A stretch of DNA of 36,870 bases from a bacterium (GCA_021813505.1 JAKAKI010000076.1:1-36870); one strand, 5' to 3'; shown: positions 8,391-16,944, numbered from the stretch's first letter. The notes: generated by a model not told the origin, from the sequence alone. Made by a program: numbers and translations.

Positions 8391-9791
8391 TTAGAGTTCT
8401 CTGGCAACGTTTTCGCTGATGAGCGCGGCAGCGCGCTCGAGTTCGACGTACTTCTGCACAAAGTCATAGGTCGTGATGATCTGATTGAGGCTCGACGACG
8501 TATAGCTTGTGCGCGCGTCGAGGTATTCCAATTGTGTCGCCATCCCCTCGGCAAACCGGCGGGAGACGAGGTCGAATGAGCGCTTCGCACTCGACAACCG
8601 GTCCTGCGCCGTCGCCTGGGCCTGTCGGGCGACGATCGCGGCATCGTAGGCCTGACGGATCTGCAGATTGATCTGCTTTTCCAATTGGTTCTTCTGGAGT
8701 TTCAGACGTTTGGTCGCGAGCGTGGCTTGCTGGCGGCGAGCGTTGTCCTGGCCGCCATTGAAGATACTCCACTGCGCGACGAGCGAAACCATGGTCGTGG
8801 CATCGTGGCGATTGAAACGGTAGTTGTCGCCCTGCACGCCGTAGTCGACAGCGAAGCCAACCGTCGGCATGTAGGCCGATTCATGCAGATCGACTGTGTT
8901 TGCCGCCGCGCGGATGCCGTTGCCGGCCGCTGCGAGTTCATCGCGATGCATCATCCCGCTTCTCAGAGCGCTGTCGGCAGAGGGAAGCGTGACGGCGGCG
9001 ATGACCGAGTCGGGATCGAGGGCGACCGGCGTGTCGAGCGGCCGGTCCAAAAGCAGATTGAAGTACCGGGCGGCATCGTCGCGCTGCCGAGCGGCTTCCG
9101 CCCGTTTCTGCTCGACATCGCTTCTCTCCGCTTTGGCGCGGTATACGACATCGAGTGTGGCCTGCTGGTTGTCCGCCAGCTTCTGGGTCACTCGCAGATT
9201 CTCATCGAGAAGAGCCAGAGTCTGCTCGTAGATTTCCACCACCCGCACTGCCTTGGCATAATTCAGATAGGCTGTCTTGATCCCGGCTACCAGGTCTCGC
9301 GCTTCCATGACCAGCCGGGCGCGTTCAACCGATTCCAGATCACGGCGGATGCGATACCCGTAATAGGCCTGCGGCGCAAAGAGCGGCTGGGTCAGCCGAA
9401 TACCGGACTGCTGTTTGGCCGGCAGCGTGAGCTTCAGGTCGGTCGGGAAGTTGTTCTGGCCCGTGAGCTGGTTCAATGTCGCGTACGCGGGATTGATCAG
9501 CTTCCCGAAGTCCTGGACATTGCCGCTGAGATTCGAGTAGCGCGTGTCGGCCGAGATCGACGGAAGCATTGTTCCAAGCGCCTCGCGGGTCGCGGCCTCA
9601 GCCGTCTGAACATTCAGACGCTCTTGTTTGAGGCCGAGGTTGTGACGGAGCCCTTCGGCAACGTACTCGTCAAGCCGGGAGGACTCTTGGGCCAACGCGG
9701 AGTTGGCGGTGTTGAGCGCCATGGCGACGAACAGGCCGATTCGGCGGGCTCTCGGGCTTATCTTTCGGGTCTTTGAACATTGCATAATCAT
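8391..9791 (-). CDS. TolC-family outer membrane efflux protein
   Basis: A 466-residue outer membrane factor. The N-terminus has a signal-like segment ending near ANSALAQES, then two repeats of the TolC fold rich in long alpha-helical coiled coil (for example AKAERSDVEQKRAEAARQRD and QATLATKRLKLQKNQLEKQ). The length is typical of the family. Its partners are the adaptor and pump that follow. The start is ATG 9791 or the ATG two codons later; neither has a strong ribosome site. A TetR-type operator covers the start region (9790-9805), suggesting local control in addition to read-through from tetR 31 bp upstream. It is the only outer membrane factor in the window and could also serve the metal pump, which has none of its own. 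Confidence 0.9.
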   Translation of the reverse strand: MIMQCSKTRKISPRARRIGLFVAMALNTANSALAQESSRLDEYVAEGLRHNLGLKQERLNVQTAEAATREALGTMLPSISADTRYSNLSGNVQDFGKLINPAYATLNQLTGQNNFPTDLKLTLPAKQQSGIRLTQPLFAPQAYYGYRIRRDLESVERARLVMEARDLVAGIKTAYLNYAKAVRVVEIYEQTLALLDENLRVTQKLADNQQATLDVVYRAKAERSDVEQKRAEAARQRDDAARYFNLLLDRPLDTPVALDPDSVIAAVTLPSADSALRSGMMHRDELAAAGNGIRAAANTVDLHESAYMPTVGFAVDYGVQGDNYRFNRHDATTMVSLVAQWSIFNGGQDNARRQQATLATKRLKLQKNQLEKQINLQIRQAYDAAIVARQAQATAQDRLSSAKRSFDLVSRRFAEGMATQLEYLDARTSYTSSSLNQIITTYDFVQKYVELERAAALISENVAREL

Positions 9792-9805
9792 TGAACACCG
9801 TTCAG
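9790..9805. promoter_or_regulatory. TetR-type operator at the tolC-like start
   Basis: TTGAAC-ACC-GTTCA is the same 6-3-6 palindrome as at 10453, short of one symmetrical base. It lies at the start codon of the tolC-like gene and just after tetR, where bound repressor would block transcription or translation. Confidence 0.6.
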
Positions 9806-9822
9806 GTTAGGGTTAAAAAAAA

Positions 9823-10440
9823 TCACTGACTCTTGCCGACTATCAGATTCCACATGAAGTCGTAGGTCGCTTGCGGCAGTGGCCACTGCGGATCCAAATG
9901 ACTCACGACACACCGTTTCCTGACGAGAAGGGCAGCGATTCCATGAACGAGTGACCAAAAGCCGAACGCCGCGACTCCGGGGTCAGACTTGGGGATGTAC
10001 CCCTGGTCCATGCACTCGGCGACCATTTGCACCAACGCTGTGTGGGCGCGCTCACCGCTCTCCCAGCAGGACATGTCGGTGATGGTGCGCGCGGTGCTGC
10101 GTTCGATGAACATGAGATCGTAATACTCAGGGTTTTCATCGGCGAACTTGAGATACAATTCGCCGGTCTTGTGGAGCCGCTCCATCGGATTCGGTTCGGA
10201 TAATGCCTGGGACAGGTACTCGAAGAACTTCTTGAAACCGCGCAGGTGGATTTCGTAGAGGATCTCGTCTTTGTCTTTGAAGTATGAGTACACCGCGCCG
10301 GGTGTGTATTCGATCTTCTTGGCGATCTTCCGAATCGAGGTGGCTTCGTAACCTTCGGCCAGAAACACCTCGACGGCCGCGTCTACGATTGCCTCGTGTG
10401 TTTCTTCGTGTTCGCGCTGTCTTCTTTCGACCGTACCCAT
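9823..10440 (-). CDS. TetR-family transcriptional regulator of the efflux operon
   Basis: A 205-residue protein with an N-terminal TetR helix-turn-helix: AAVEVFLAEGYEATSIRKIA with the following TPGAVYSYFKDKDEIL (residues about 21-61), the canonical TetR signature. The C-terminal part is a ligand-binding domain of the WHG type (LVHGIAALLV around residues 168-177). GGAG lies 7 bases before the ATG. The gene heads a minus-strand operon with the tolC-like, adaptor and pump genes. Matching palindromes upstream of its own start and of the tolC-like start suggest that it represses itself and the efflux genes until an inducer binds. Confidence 0.9.
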   Translation of the reverse strand: MGTVERRQREHEETHEAIVDAAVEVFLAEGYEATSIRKIAKKIEYTPGAVYSYFKDKDEILYEIHLRGFKKFFEYLSQALSEPNPMERLHKTGELYLKFADENPEYYDLMFIERSTARTITDMSCWESGERAHTALVQMVAECMDQGYIPKSDPGVAAFGFWSLVHGIAALLVRKRCVVSHLDPQWPLPQATYDFMWNLIVGKSQ

Positions 10441-10452
10441 AATCCGCTCCGC

Positions 10453-10469
10453 ATTGAACCGCGTTCAAT
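10453..10469. promoter_or_regulatory. Palindromic operator upstream of tetR
   Basis: ATTGAAC-CGC-GTTCAAT is a perfect 7-3-7 palindrome ending 13 bp before the tetR start codon. The same core recurs imperfectly at 10473-10488 and at 9790-9805, which supports it as the regulator's binding site. Confidence 0.75.
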
Positions 10470-10472
10470 CTA

Positions 10473-10488
10473 CTAAACGGCGTTCAAT
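10473..10488. promoter_or_regulatory. Second, imperfect operator upstream of tetR
   Basis: A perfect GTTCAA half-site at 10482-10487 is paired across 3 bp with CTAAAC, which matches the expected half-site at 4 of 6 positions. It lies about one helical turn pair (some 20 bp) from the perfect operator at 10453. Confidence 0.45.
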
Positions 10489-10607
10489 TGAATTTGTTGC
10501 AGGAAAAGTTGGATAGGAAATGGAATTCTGGCGAGAACTGTGTAATCGACTATAAATCAATATGTTAGACCATTCGTATTCACGCTGGCCTAGCGCGCGG
10601 GTGATTC

Positions 10608-12332
10608 CTACCGACCAGCCCGCGTCCCATGGAGTATGAAGCCATTGTCGCCGACGACATAGACGTCGTTCTCGGTTGGACACCAGATATCTCTAAGCGC
10701 CCAAGGCACGTGGGCAACTGGACCCTCCCACTGAAGTCCGTCAAAATGCCACACCGTCCCATTGGTAGTTACTGCGAAGACATCTTCACGAGATATCCCC
10801 CGGACGCTTTGAAAGGATTCGCGGGACGGGGGGATCCACTTCCATTCGATGCCATTGTAGCGGATGACTCCCCCGCCTGCAACGATGTAGATGTTGCTTG
10901 AGGAGGCCGTCCACCCTCCTGCTATTCCTGCCAATACCTCTGTAGTGATGCGTACCCAGTGCGAACCATCGGAATGAAGAAGCGTTCCCTCGCACCCGGC
11001 CGCGTACATATCGTTCGAAGAGTTTCCCCATATCTTCCGCAGGCACTCCGAAGTGCCGCTGGAATCCATGGTCCACACCGCGCCATCGTAGCGAAGTATT
11101 GTGCCGGAGTCGCCAACAGCGTAGACCGCGTTAGGCGAGCTTCCCCACACTGAATGCAAACCTCGCATCGTCGGGCTCGTCATGGATGCCCAATTCGCAC
11201 CATCAAAGTGAATGATCGCGCCTTCGGCTCCGACTGCAATGACATTCCGATCCGAAGTGCCCCACACCCCGCGCAGCTCCAAATCAACTGGACTATTCAT
11301 CGTCTTCCATCCGGTGCCATCATCACGCAGGATTGCGCCGAATTCGCCGACGGCAAACATGTTGCCGACCGCGTTACCCCATGTTGCATGCAGGTCGTGT
11401 ATGTCCAATCCCTGCATAATTCGCCACGCCACACCATCATATTGGAATGCCCCATCCGAGCCTGCGACAACCGCATTGCTGGGGGATGTCCCCCAGACGA
11501 CGGCATCGGGATCAAATGAGTGAAGGTCCATCCTTGACCACTTCAGCCCATCGAAGTAGTACAGTCCTGCCATCCACTCTCCCTGAATATTGACGAGCGC
11601 CAAGAGGTCACCACTCTGCGTCGTGCTTATTGACAGAAAGTAGTCTATCTCGCTTGGAGTGGAAACGCGGCGCCATTCGTAACCATCGTAGTGAACCAAA
11701 CCGTCACCGGCGGCATACACATTACTTCCAGAGCTGCCGCGGATCATCGAGAATGCTTCTCCCGGACTGGCCTCAAGGTCGAGAATCCAGCGTGTACCAT
11801 TCCAACGCAGGATCTTCCAGTTGGTCGTCACGAAGACATCGGATCCGGGGGCGCACCACACATCGTTAAGCCAGGACCTATCCCCTGCATCCATGATAGT
11901 CCAGCTTAAACCGTCGTAGTGAAACACGAGACCATAGCTGCTCACCGCGAACACATCACTGCCAGACCTTCCCCAAATCGAAACCAGGTCGACCGGCATG
12001 CCGGCGGCCATCAGACGCCAGCTTGTGCCGTCGTAATGCAGGATAGTGCCAGATGCGCCAACCGCGAAGACATCATCATGCGAGGCACCCCAGACTCCTG
12101 CGAGATTGTCATTCACCCCACTCTTCATCCGTCGCCATGAAATGCCATCAAAGTGCGCGATCATCCCATGATCCCCAACCATGAAGACATCCGTCGTGCT
12201 GGCACCCCAGATTGCCCACGGCTCCATCCCACCAGCAACCACCTCCCACATCCACCCTCCCGCTTGTGGCTTCGTAGATTCTTTGGAGCAGGCGGACATC
12301 AGCATGAAGAGAAAGACTACGAGGAGTCTCAA
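10608..12332 (-). CDS. Lipoprotein with 14 WGSS/HYDG repeats, paralogue 1
   Basis: About 574 residues if translation begins at TTG 12332, giving MRLLVVFLFMLMSAC with a lipobox cysteine at residue 15. The rest is 14 imperfect repeats of about 40 residues of the form (A/V)WG-S--DVFAVG-G--I-HYDG--W--M. Such repeats are expected to fold as blades of a beta-propeller. The product should be anchored in the membrane and exposed to the periplasm or surface; its ligand is unknown. The open frame continues upstream to 12635, but that part only translates a palindromic repeat pair (PAFAGMT, VIPAKAGIQ) and is not credible. No good ribosome site is seen at the TTG, so the 5' end may have been damaged by the repeat. 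Repeats 4 to 6 are the most degraded. It is less regular than its paralogue ending at 12989. Confidence 0.75.
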   Translation of the reverse strand: MRLLVVFLFMLMSACSKESTKPQAGGWMWEVVAGGMEPWAIWGASTTDVFMVGDHGMIAHFDGISWRRMKSGVNDNLAGVWGASHDDVFAVGASGTILHYDGTSWRLMAAGMPVDLVSIWGRSGSDVFAVSSYGLVFHYDGLSWTIMDAGDRSWLNDVWCAPGSDVFVTTNWKILRWNGTRWILDLEASPGEAFSMIRGSSGSNVYAAGDGLVHYDGYEWRRVSTPSEIDYFLSISTTQSGDLLALVNIQGEWMAGLYYFDGLKWSRMDLHSFDPDAVVWGTSPSNAVVAGSDGAFQYDGVAWRIMQGLDIHDLHATWGNAVGNMFAVGEFGAILRDDGTGWKTMNSPVDLELRGVWGTSDRNVIAVGAEGAIIHFDGANWASMTSPTMRGLHSVWGSSPNAVYAVGDSGTILRYDGAVWTMDSSGTSECLRKIWGNSSNDMYAAGCEGTLLHSDGSHWVRITTEVLAGIAGGWTASSSNIYIVAGGGVIRYNGIEWKWIPPSRESFQSVRGISREDVFAVTTNGTVWHFDGLQWEGPVAHVPWALRDIWCPTENDVYVVGDNGFILHGTRAGR

Positions 12333-12374
12333 TCCGTCGTGGACGACATACGCGGCCGCGAAGCGCCCCCTGCT

Positions 12375-12443
12375 GTCCTCCCCGCGAAAGCGGGGACCCA
12401 GTGCGGCTGAGTGGCGCTGGATTCCCGCCTTCGCCGGAATGAC
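12375..12443. repeat. Palindromic repeat family B, diverged REPIN-like pair
   Basis: Two family B units face each other (about 12375-12401 and 12417-12443). The left one is diverged (CCCCGCGAAAGCGGGG) and the right one closer to consensus. The pair lies just upstream of the first repeat lipoprotein start. Confidence 0.75.
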
Positions 12444-12504
12444 CTCGGGGGCGGATCTCGTGATTCCCAGCGCAGCCAGTACAGAACTGTGCAACAGCAC
12501 AAAC

Positions 12505-12933
12505 GTCATTCCCGCGAAGGCGGGAATCCAGGGCGCCCTCACAGCACACGGCAGCCCAGGGCAGCGAGACGTCGCCACCTGATCGCGCCTTAAGGCGGAA
12601 CTGCTCACGCGACTTCCTGCCACAGGTCCCTCCACTCGGGATTGGTCCGCTCAATTAGCGTAGGTTTCCAGGCACGATTCCACTTCTTGAGCTGCTTTTC
12701 ACGAACAAACGCGTTTCGCATGTCCACATGCATTTCGAAATATACCAACAAGTGCACTTTATACTTCGAGTTGAAACCTTCAACCGTACGGTTCTTGTGC
12801 TGCCAGACTCGCCCGACCGGGTCACTGGTCACACCAGTGTATAGAGTTCCATTCCGTTTGCTGGCGAGTATGTAGACGGCGGGCTTCTTTTCCATACCTA
12901 CGCTCCCTGGATTCCCGCTTTCTCGGGAATGAC
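12505..12933. mobile_element. Putative GIY-YIG mini-element with terminal inverted repeats
   Basis: A 29-bp family B unit at 12505-12533 and an inverted 29-bp unit at 12905-12933 match at 27 of 29 positions and bound a 429-bp segment whose only gene is the GIY-YIG nuclease (12605-12895). The right repeat ends in AGGGAG, which also serves as the ribosome site of that gene. I saw no target-site duplication. Whether it moves as a unit is inference. Confidence 0.5.
12605..12895 (-). CDS. Small GIY-YIG nuclease-domain protein
   Basis: A 96-residue single-domain protein of the UvrC-like GIY-YIG superfamily. VYI (residues 7-9) and YTG (19-21) form the signature pair. R29, H33 and the metal-binding glutamate E66 (in REKQLKKW) occupy the expected catalytic positions, so it is probably active as a nuclease. 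GGGAG lies 7 bases before the ATG. The gene sits alone between two paralogous lipoprotein genes and is bounded by inverted copies of repeat B. Small stand-alone GIY-YIG proteins of this kind are common in bacteria and mostly uncharacterised; a link to DNA repair or to the repeat itself are both open. Confidence 0.88.
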   Translation of the reverse strand: MEKKPAVYILASKRNGTLYTGVTSDPVGRVWQHKNRTVEGFNSKYKVHLLVYFEMHVDMRNAFVREKQLKKWNRAWKPTLIERTNPEWRDLWQEVA

Positions 12934-12988
12934 AACGGGGACTGCCACGCCAGAATGACCGTGGGTAAAGATCAGTGATCGGATTGCC

Positions 12989-14734
12989 TTACTGAAGCGT
13001 GCCGCGCAGGATCGCTCCGTAGCGGCCCACCGCGAAGACTTCCGTCGCGGAGTTGCTCCAGACCGCGTTGAGGACAAGCAGCGGGGTTGCGTCGCGGCGG
13101 ATTTCGCTCCAGCCGGTTCCGTCGTAGTGCAGAACCAGTCCCGGCCAGCCGGCCGCGAAGACGTTGGTACCGGTCGTTCCCCAAATTCCATAGAGATCGT
13201 CGCTATTATTCTGGCTGTTAACCACGCTCCAGACAATCCCATTATAATGCAGAATCCGGCCGTTTCCAAATTCGGAGCCCACGGAGAAAACGTCGGCGGC
13301 GGAACTGCCCCAGACACTGCGTAGCTCGGCGTTGGCGGCGTTGTTCACCACACTCCATGTCGCGCCATCGTAGTGCAATGTCTTGCCGCCCACGGCCACA
13401 ATGTCGCTGGGAGAACTCCCCCAAATTCCCTTTAGTCCTCCGCCCCAACTGCTGTCGCTGGTGGCCTGCCAGGTCGACCCATCGTAATGAAGAATCGTGC
13501 CCAGGCCGCTGGTCCAGTTGCCGCCGACCGCGTACACATCACTCGCGGAACTCCCCCAAACAGCATTGAGATACAACCCCGGCGGAATATCCATGGCGGT
13601 CCATTGCGTGCCGTTATAGCGGAGAATCGTCCCGTCCCCCACGGCAAAAACATTACTGCCGGTGGAGCCCCAGACACCAAACAACGGCTGCCCCATCCCA
13701 CCCTGTGGATGCCAGGTGCTCCCATCGAAGTGCATAATCGCACCAGAGAGACCCACTGCGAAGATGTCATTGGCGGCGCTCCCCCAAATGCCCCGGAGTT
13801 GCGCACTAATCGTCCATTCCCAAGTTGAACCCTCACGGTGAAGAATCGTCCCACTGCCGGCAACCACGTAGAAATCACCCGCGGAGCTGCCCCAGATTCC
13901 GCTGAACGCGTCTTCGGTGCTTCCACGCGTGGCAACAGTCCAGCCGGAACCGTCATAGTGAAGCACGACGCCGAATCCCTGCCCCGCCCCGCCACCGACC
14001 GCCCAGACATCATTACCCGAACTGCCCCAGACTGAGCGCAGCGCCACCGCCGACGGGTTTTTTGTCAGCGCCCAACTGCTCCCATTGAAATGCGAAATCG
14101 ACTGTTCCCCGACAACGAAGATGTCGCTGGACGATGTCCCCCAAATAGCTGCGCCGCCGCCGCCGACAAACGTGTTCCACTCGACCCCATTGAAGTGCAG
14201 CATCTGGCCACCGCCCACGACGAACACATCGCTTCCCGAGGTCCCCCACACGGCCAGGCCCCCGGTCGGATTGCTGTCCATTGTGCTCCAACTGGTACCG
14301 TCGTAGTGCAGAATCACACTGGGTCCGACCGCGTAGACGTCGGTTGGCGAACTCCCCCAGATCCCCGACAATCCCGCCGTTGTCCCGCTGGGCATCGCGC
14401 TCCAGGCTGTGCCATCGTAGTGGAGAATGACGCCGCCATCCCCCACGGCAAATACACTGCTCCCGGAACTGCCCCATACGGCGCGCAGAAACGCGGAGTT
14501 CCCGCTGTTCATGGCGCGATAGGCCTCGCCATCGTAATGGCCAATTGTGCCGCCCAGTCCCACGAAGAACACGTCGCTTGGCCCGCTCCCCCATACGGCC
14601 TGCGGGGCGAATCCTCCGGCCATAGTCTCCCAATTCCATGTGGGCTGGTCCCCCGTAGATACCGATTTGTGGCTGCACCCCATCAAAAGGGCCGTGAGGA
14701 CCAGACTAATGAGGCGCAGGCGTGGTGAACTCAT
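12989..14734 (-). CDS. Lipoprotein with 14 WGSS/HYDG repeats, paralogue 2
   Basis: A 581-residue protein. The signal peptide ends in ALLMGC (lipid cysteine at residue 20). A short linker is followed by 14 repeats of 35-45 residues with consensus VWGSS-SDVFAVG--G-ILHYDG--W--M; the last repeat ends at ILRG without HYDG. The regular W, G and D spacing suggests beta-propeller blades, and 14 repeats would fit two seven-bladed propellers. GGAGG lies 5 bases before the ATG. It is a paralogue of the gene ending at 10608, with better preserved repeats. No enzymatic motif is visible. A role in surface binding or sensing is possible but not shown. Confidence 0.85.
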   Translation of the reverse strand: MSSPRLRLISLVLTALLMGCSHKSVSTGDQPTWNWETMAGGFAPQAVWGSGPSDVFFVGLGGTIGHYDGEAYRAMNSGNSAFLRAVWGSSGSSVFAVGDGGVILHYDGTAWSAMPSGTTAGLSGIWGSSPTDVYAVGPSVILHYDGTSWSTMDSNPTGGLAVWGTSGSDVFVVGGGQMLHFNGVEWNTFVGGGGAAIWGTSSSDIFVVGEQSISHFNGSSWALTKNPSAVALRSVWGSSGNDVWAVGGGAGQGFGVVLHYDGSGWTVATRGSTEDAFSGIWGSSAGDFYVVAGSGTILHREGSTWEWTISAQLRGIWGSAANDIFAVGLSGAIMHFDGSTWHPQGGMGQPLFGVWGSTGSNVFAVGDGTILRYNGTQWTAMDIPPGLYLNAVWGSSASDVYAVGGNWTSGLGTILHYDGSTWQATSDSSWGGGLKGIWGSSPSDIVAVGGKTLHYDGATWSVVNNAANAELRSVWGSSAADVFSVGSEFGNGRILHYNGIVWSVVNSQNNSDDLYGIWGTTGTNVFAAGWPGLVLHYDGTGWSEIRRDATPLLVLNAVWSNSATEVFAVGRYGAILRGTLQ

Positions 14735-14758
14735 GACGTCCTCCGATTGGGGCAGTGA

Positions 14759-15487
14759 TTATTCTTCGATCGGGGCCAGTACATAGATCACCCATGGGGC
14801 AATGCGTGTCTCATTGACCCACGGGTATGGCTCATCTTCGCGGGCCAATGGGCGGCAGACTTCGATGGATTTGAGCCCCGCGCTTGCATACACGGCGTGA
14901 TAATCCGCATCGCTCCAGACGATGTCCTCGACCGGCCGGGAATCGGCGTGGTCGGTGACGATGATCTTCACCGGGTCGCCGCTTTTCGCCTGGCGATTCT
15001 CCGGATAGTCTTTGCTGGAGAACGACGCCCATTCGTGGATGTAGATTTCGGGAGCCGACACCAGACTGACGATTCGACCATTTGGGTTGAGCAAACTGCG
15101 CAAGTCGCGGAAGATCGCAACTTTTTTGGCCATGGTGGGGATGTTGTCGAAGGTAAAGATCGAGGTGATCAGGTCGAAATGCTGGCCCTTCCATGAGCTG
15201 AAATCATCGTCGGGAATCAGCCGGTAATCGCCCTCCGGATCGGCCTGCCGCGCCAAACGGATCATTTCCTCAGAGATATCCGCGCCGACCGCGTCGAATC
15301 CCAGGTCTTTAAGGAATCGAGTGGATCGTCCTGTCCCACACCCGAAATCCATCGCGCGGCGCCCGTGGGCGTGCTTCCGGTAGATCTCCGGAAGATCACG
15401 GTAGGCGAGATAGTATGTATTGGTGAACCCAAGGCGGGCGTATGCCTCGGCCCGTTGCCCGTCTTCATAACAGTTCTGGTTGTCCAT
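14759..15487 (-). CDS. Class I SAM-dependent methyltransferase
   Basis: A 242-residue protein with a Rossmann-like methyltransferase fold. The SAM-binding motif I is MDFGCGTGRSTRFL (residues 46-59), followed by the acidic strand VGADISEEMI. Motif IV is FDLITSIFTFDNI. The C-terminal part (YHAVYASAGLKSIEVCRPL) resembles small-molecule methyltransferases of the UbiE/type 11 group. I chose ATG 15487 because GGGAGAG lies just upstream; in-frame ATGs at 15499 and 15535 lack this. The substrate is unknown. It is divergent from the beta-barrel gene at 15673 and lies 24 bp upstream of the second repeat lipoprotein, with which it may be co-transcribed. Confidence 0.85.
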   Translation of the reverse strand: MDNQNCYEDGQRAEAYARLGFTNTYYLAYRDLPEIYRKHAHGRRAMDFGCGTGRSTRFLKDLGFDAVGADISEEMIRLARQADPEGDYRLIPDDDFSSWKGQHFDLITSIFTFDNIPTMAKKVAIFRDLRSLLNPNGRIVSLVSAPEIYIHEWASFSSKDYPENRQAKSGDPVKIIVTDHADSRPVEDIVWSDADYHAVYASAGLKSIEVCRPLAREDEPYPWVNETRIAPWVIYVLAPIEE

Positions 15488-15672
15488 GTCCTCTCCCATC
15501 CAACGGCAGGAGGATACCAAATCACGATTGCCCAATCCAGTCGTCAGGGCCGGGCGTAGGTTTCTTCGTCACTCCCCATTGTTCCGTTTACGCGAATTTC
15601 GTATCTTCCCAGAAATTGATTCGCCATTGCCTGCCCATGCAACGACTTGAAACCGGACCAACAGAGGCCATC

Positions 15673-16944
15673 ATGAAGCTCGCGGCAACAATTCTGCCAA
15701 TTGCCCTCCTCCTTGTGTGCAGCCGCTCATTGGCATCGGCCGACCCCATCCCGGTCATGGCCGACTCGCAGGCGGTATTGGGACCGAAGATCTACGTCGA
15801 CTGCAGCAGTTGCGATATGGACTACCTGCGCACGGAGATCGGCTTTGTCAACTTCGTCCGCGACCGAAAACTGGCCGACGTGGACGTGCTGGTCTCAACT
15901 CAGCAAACCGGGAGCGGCGGCACCGAATACACGCTGGATTTTATCGGTATGGGGTGCTACCAGGGGCAGGAAGACACGCTGACGTTCGACGTTCTCGAAG
16001 CGGCATCGGAAGATGCCATCCGCAAGGAGATGGCGCGGACAATCAAACTCGGCGTGCTCCGCTACGCCATGAAATCGCCGCTGGCCGAGCGGATAACGAT
16101 CGGGTACAGCCAGCCAGAGAATCAGGCCAAGCCGGCGGACCCGTGGGATCATTGGGTGTTTGGTATTTCCGGGTACACGTCTTTCAACGGCGAGGAGTCG
16201 TATCGCTACGCCTACTTTTCCGGTGATGTCACGGCGAAGCGGGTCACGGAGGCATCGAAGACAGTCTTTGACCTTTACTGGAGCTACAACGAAAACGTGT
16301 ACAAGTACACGCAGGATTCAGTCAGGATCACCACGTTGAGTTTATCGCGGAGCAAAGGGGGAAACGCGGAACAATACTGGAGCCTCGGTCCGCACTGGTC
16401 CCTGGGGGCCGGGATCTCAGTCTCCGCTTCCAGCTACAACAATCGTGACTTCAAGATCAGTTGCTCTCCGGCTGTCGAGTACGACTTGTTTCCCTACAGC
16501 GAATCCACGCGGCGGCAGTTGCGGTTCCAGTACTTCATTTCGCCAGTCTACACTGATTACGTTGAGGAAACCATCTTCGGGAAAACGCATGAATGGCTTT
16601 TCTCGCAAAGCCTGAGCGCAATTCTCGAGGTCACACAGCCTTGGGGATCAGTGACTTCACAGTTGAGCGGTGCAACGTACCTCCATGATTTCCACAAGAA
16701 CTCGCTGACCTTTTACAACAACCTTTCCCTGAACCTGATCAAGGGGTTGTCTTTGAGCATTCAGGGAAACGTCTCGCGCGTACGCAATTTGCTTTACCTC
16801 CCCAAAGGGGACGCGACCGCGGAAGAGACTTTGCTCCGACAGAGGCAGTTGGCCACGGACTATCAGTATTGGGGCTCGGTCGGGATTACTTACTCGTTTG
16901 GCTCGATCTATAACAACGTGGTCAATCCCCGGTTTGGGGACTGA
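15673..16944 (+). CDS. Exported protein of unknown function, probable outer-membrane beta-barrel
   Basis: A 423-residue protein with a clear signal peptide (MKLAATILPIALLLVCSRSL, cleavage likely after ASA). The N-terminal third is a soluble domain: KIYVDCSSCDMDYLRTEIGFVNFVRDR, then a TGSGGTEYTLDF strand. The remainder has the alternating aromatic pattern of amphipathic beta strands (WSLGPHWSLGAGISVSASSY, WGSVGITYSFGSIYNN), typical of outer-membrane barrels. I do not recognise a named family. ATG 15673 follows GAGG at good spacing. The gene is followed by an unknown lipoprotein on the same strand. The CSSC pair could be a disulphide or metal site. Confidence 0.65.
   Translation: MKLAATILPIALLLVCSRSLASADPIPVMADSQAVLGPKIYVDCSSCDMDYLRTEIGFVNFVRDRKLADVDVLVSTQQTGSGGTEYTLDFIGMGCYQGQEDTLTFDVLEAASEDAIRKEMARTIKLGVLRYAMKSPLAERITIGYSQPENQAKPADPWDHWVFGISGYTSFNGEESYRYAYFSGDVTAKRVTEASKTVFDLYWSYNENVYKYTQDSVRITTLSLSRSKGGNAEQYWSLGPHWSLGAGISVSASSYNNRDFKISCSPAVEYDLFPYSESTRRQLRFQYFISPVYTDYVEETIFGKTHEWLFSQSLSAILEVTQPWGSVTSQLSGATYLHDFHKNSLTFYNNLSLNLIKGLSLSIQGNVSRVRNLLYLPKGDATAEETLLRQRQLATDYQYWGSVGITYSFGSIYNNVVNPRFGD

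Noticed and set aside
12333-12635. N-terminal 101-residue extension of the first repeat lipoprotein
   Set aside because: It reads through a family B repeat pair and precedes the real signal peptide.
13000-14700. Regularly recurring short DNA motifs that could suggest a CRISPR-like array
   Set aside because: The periodicity is that of the coding repeats (about 120 bp, HYDG codons) with no uniform repeat-spacer structure.
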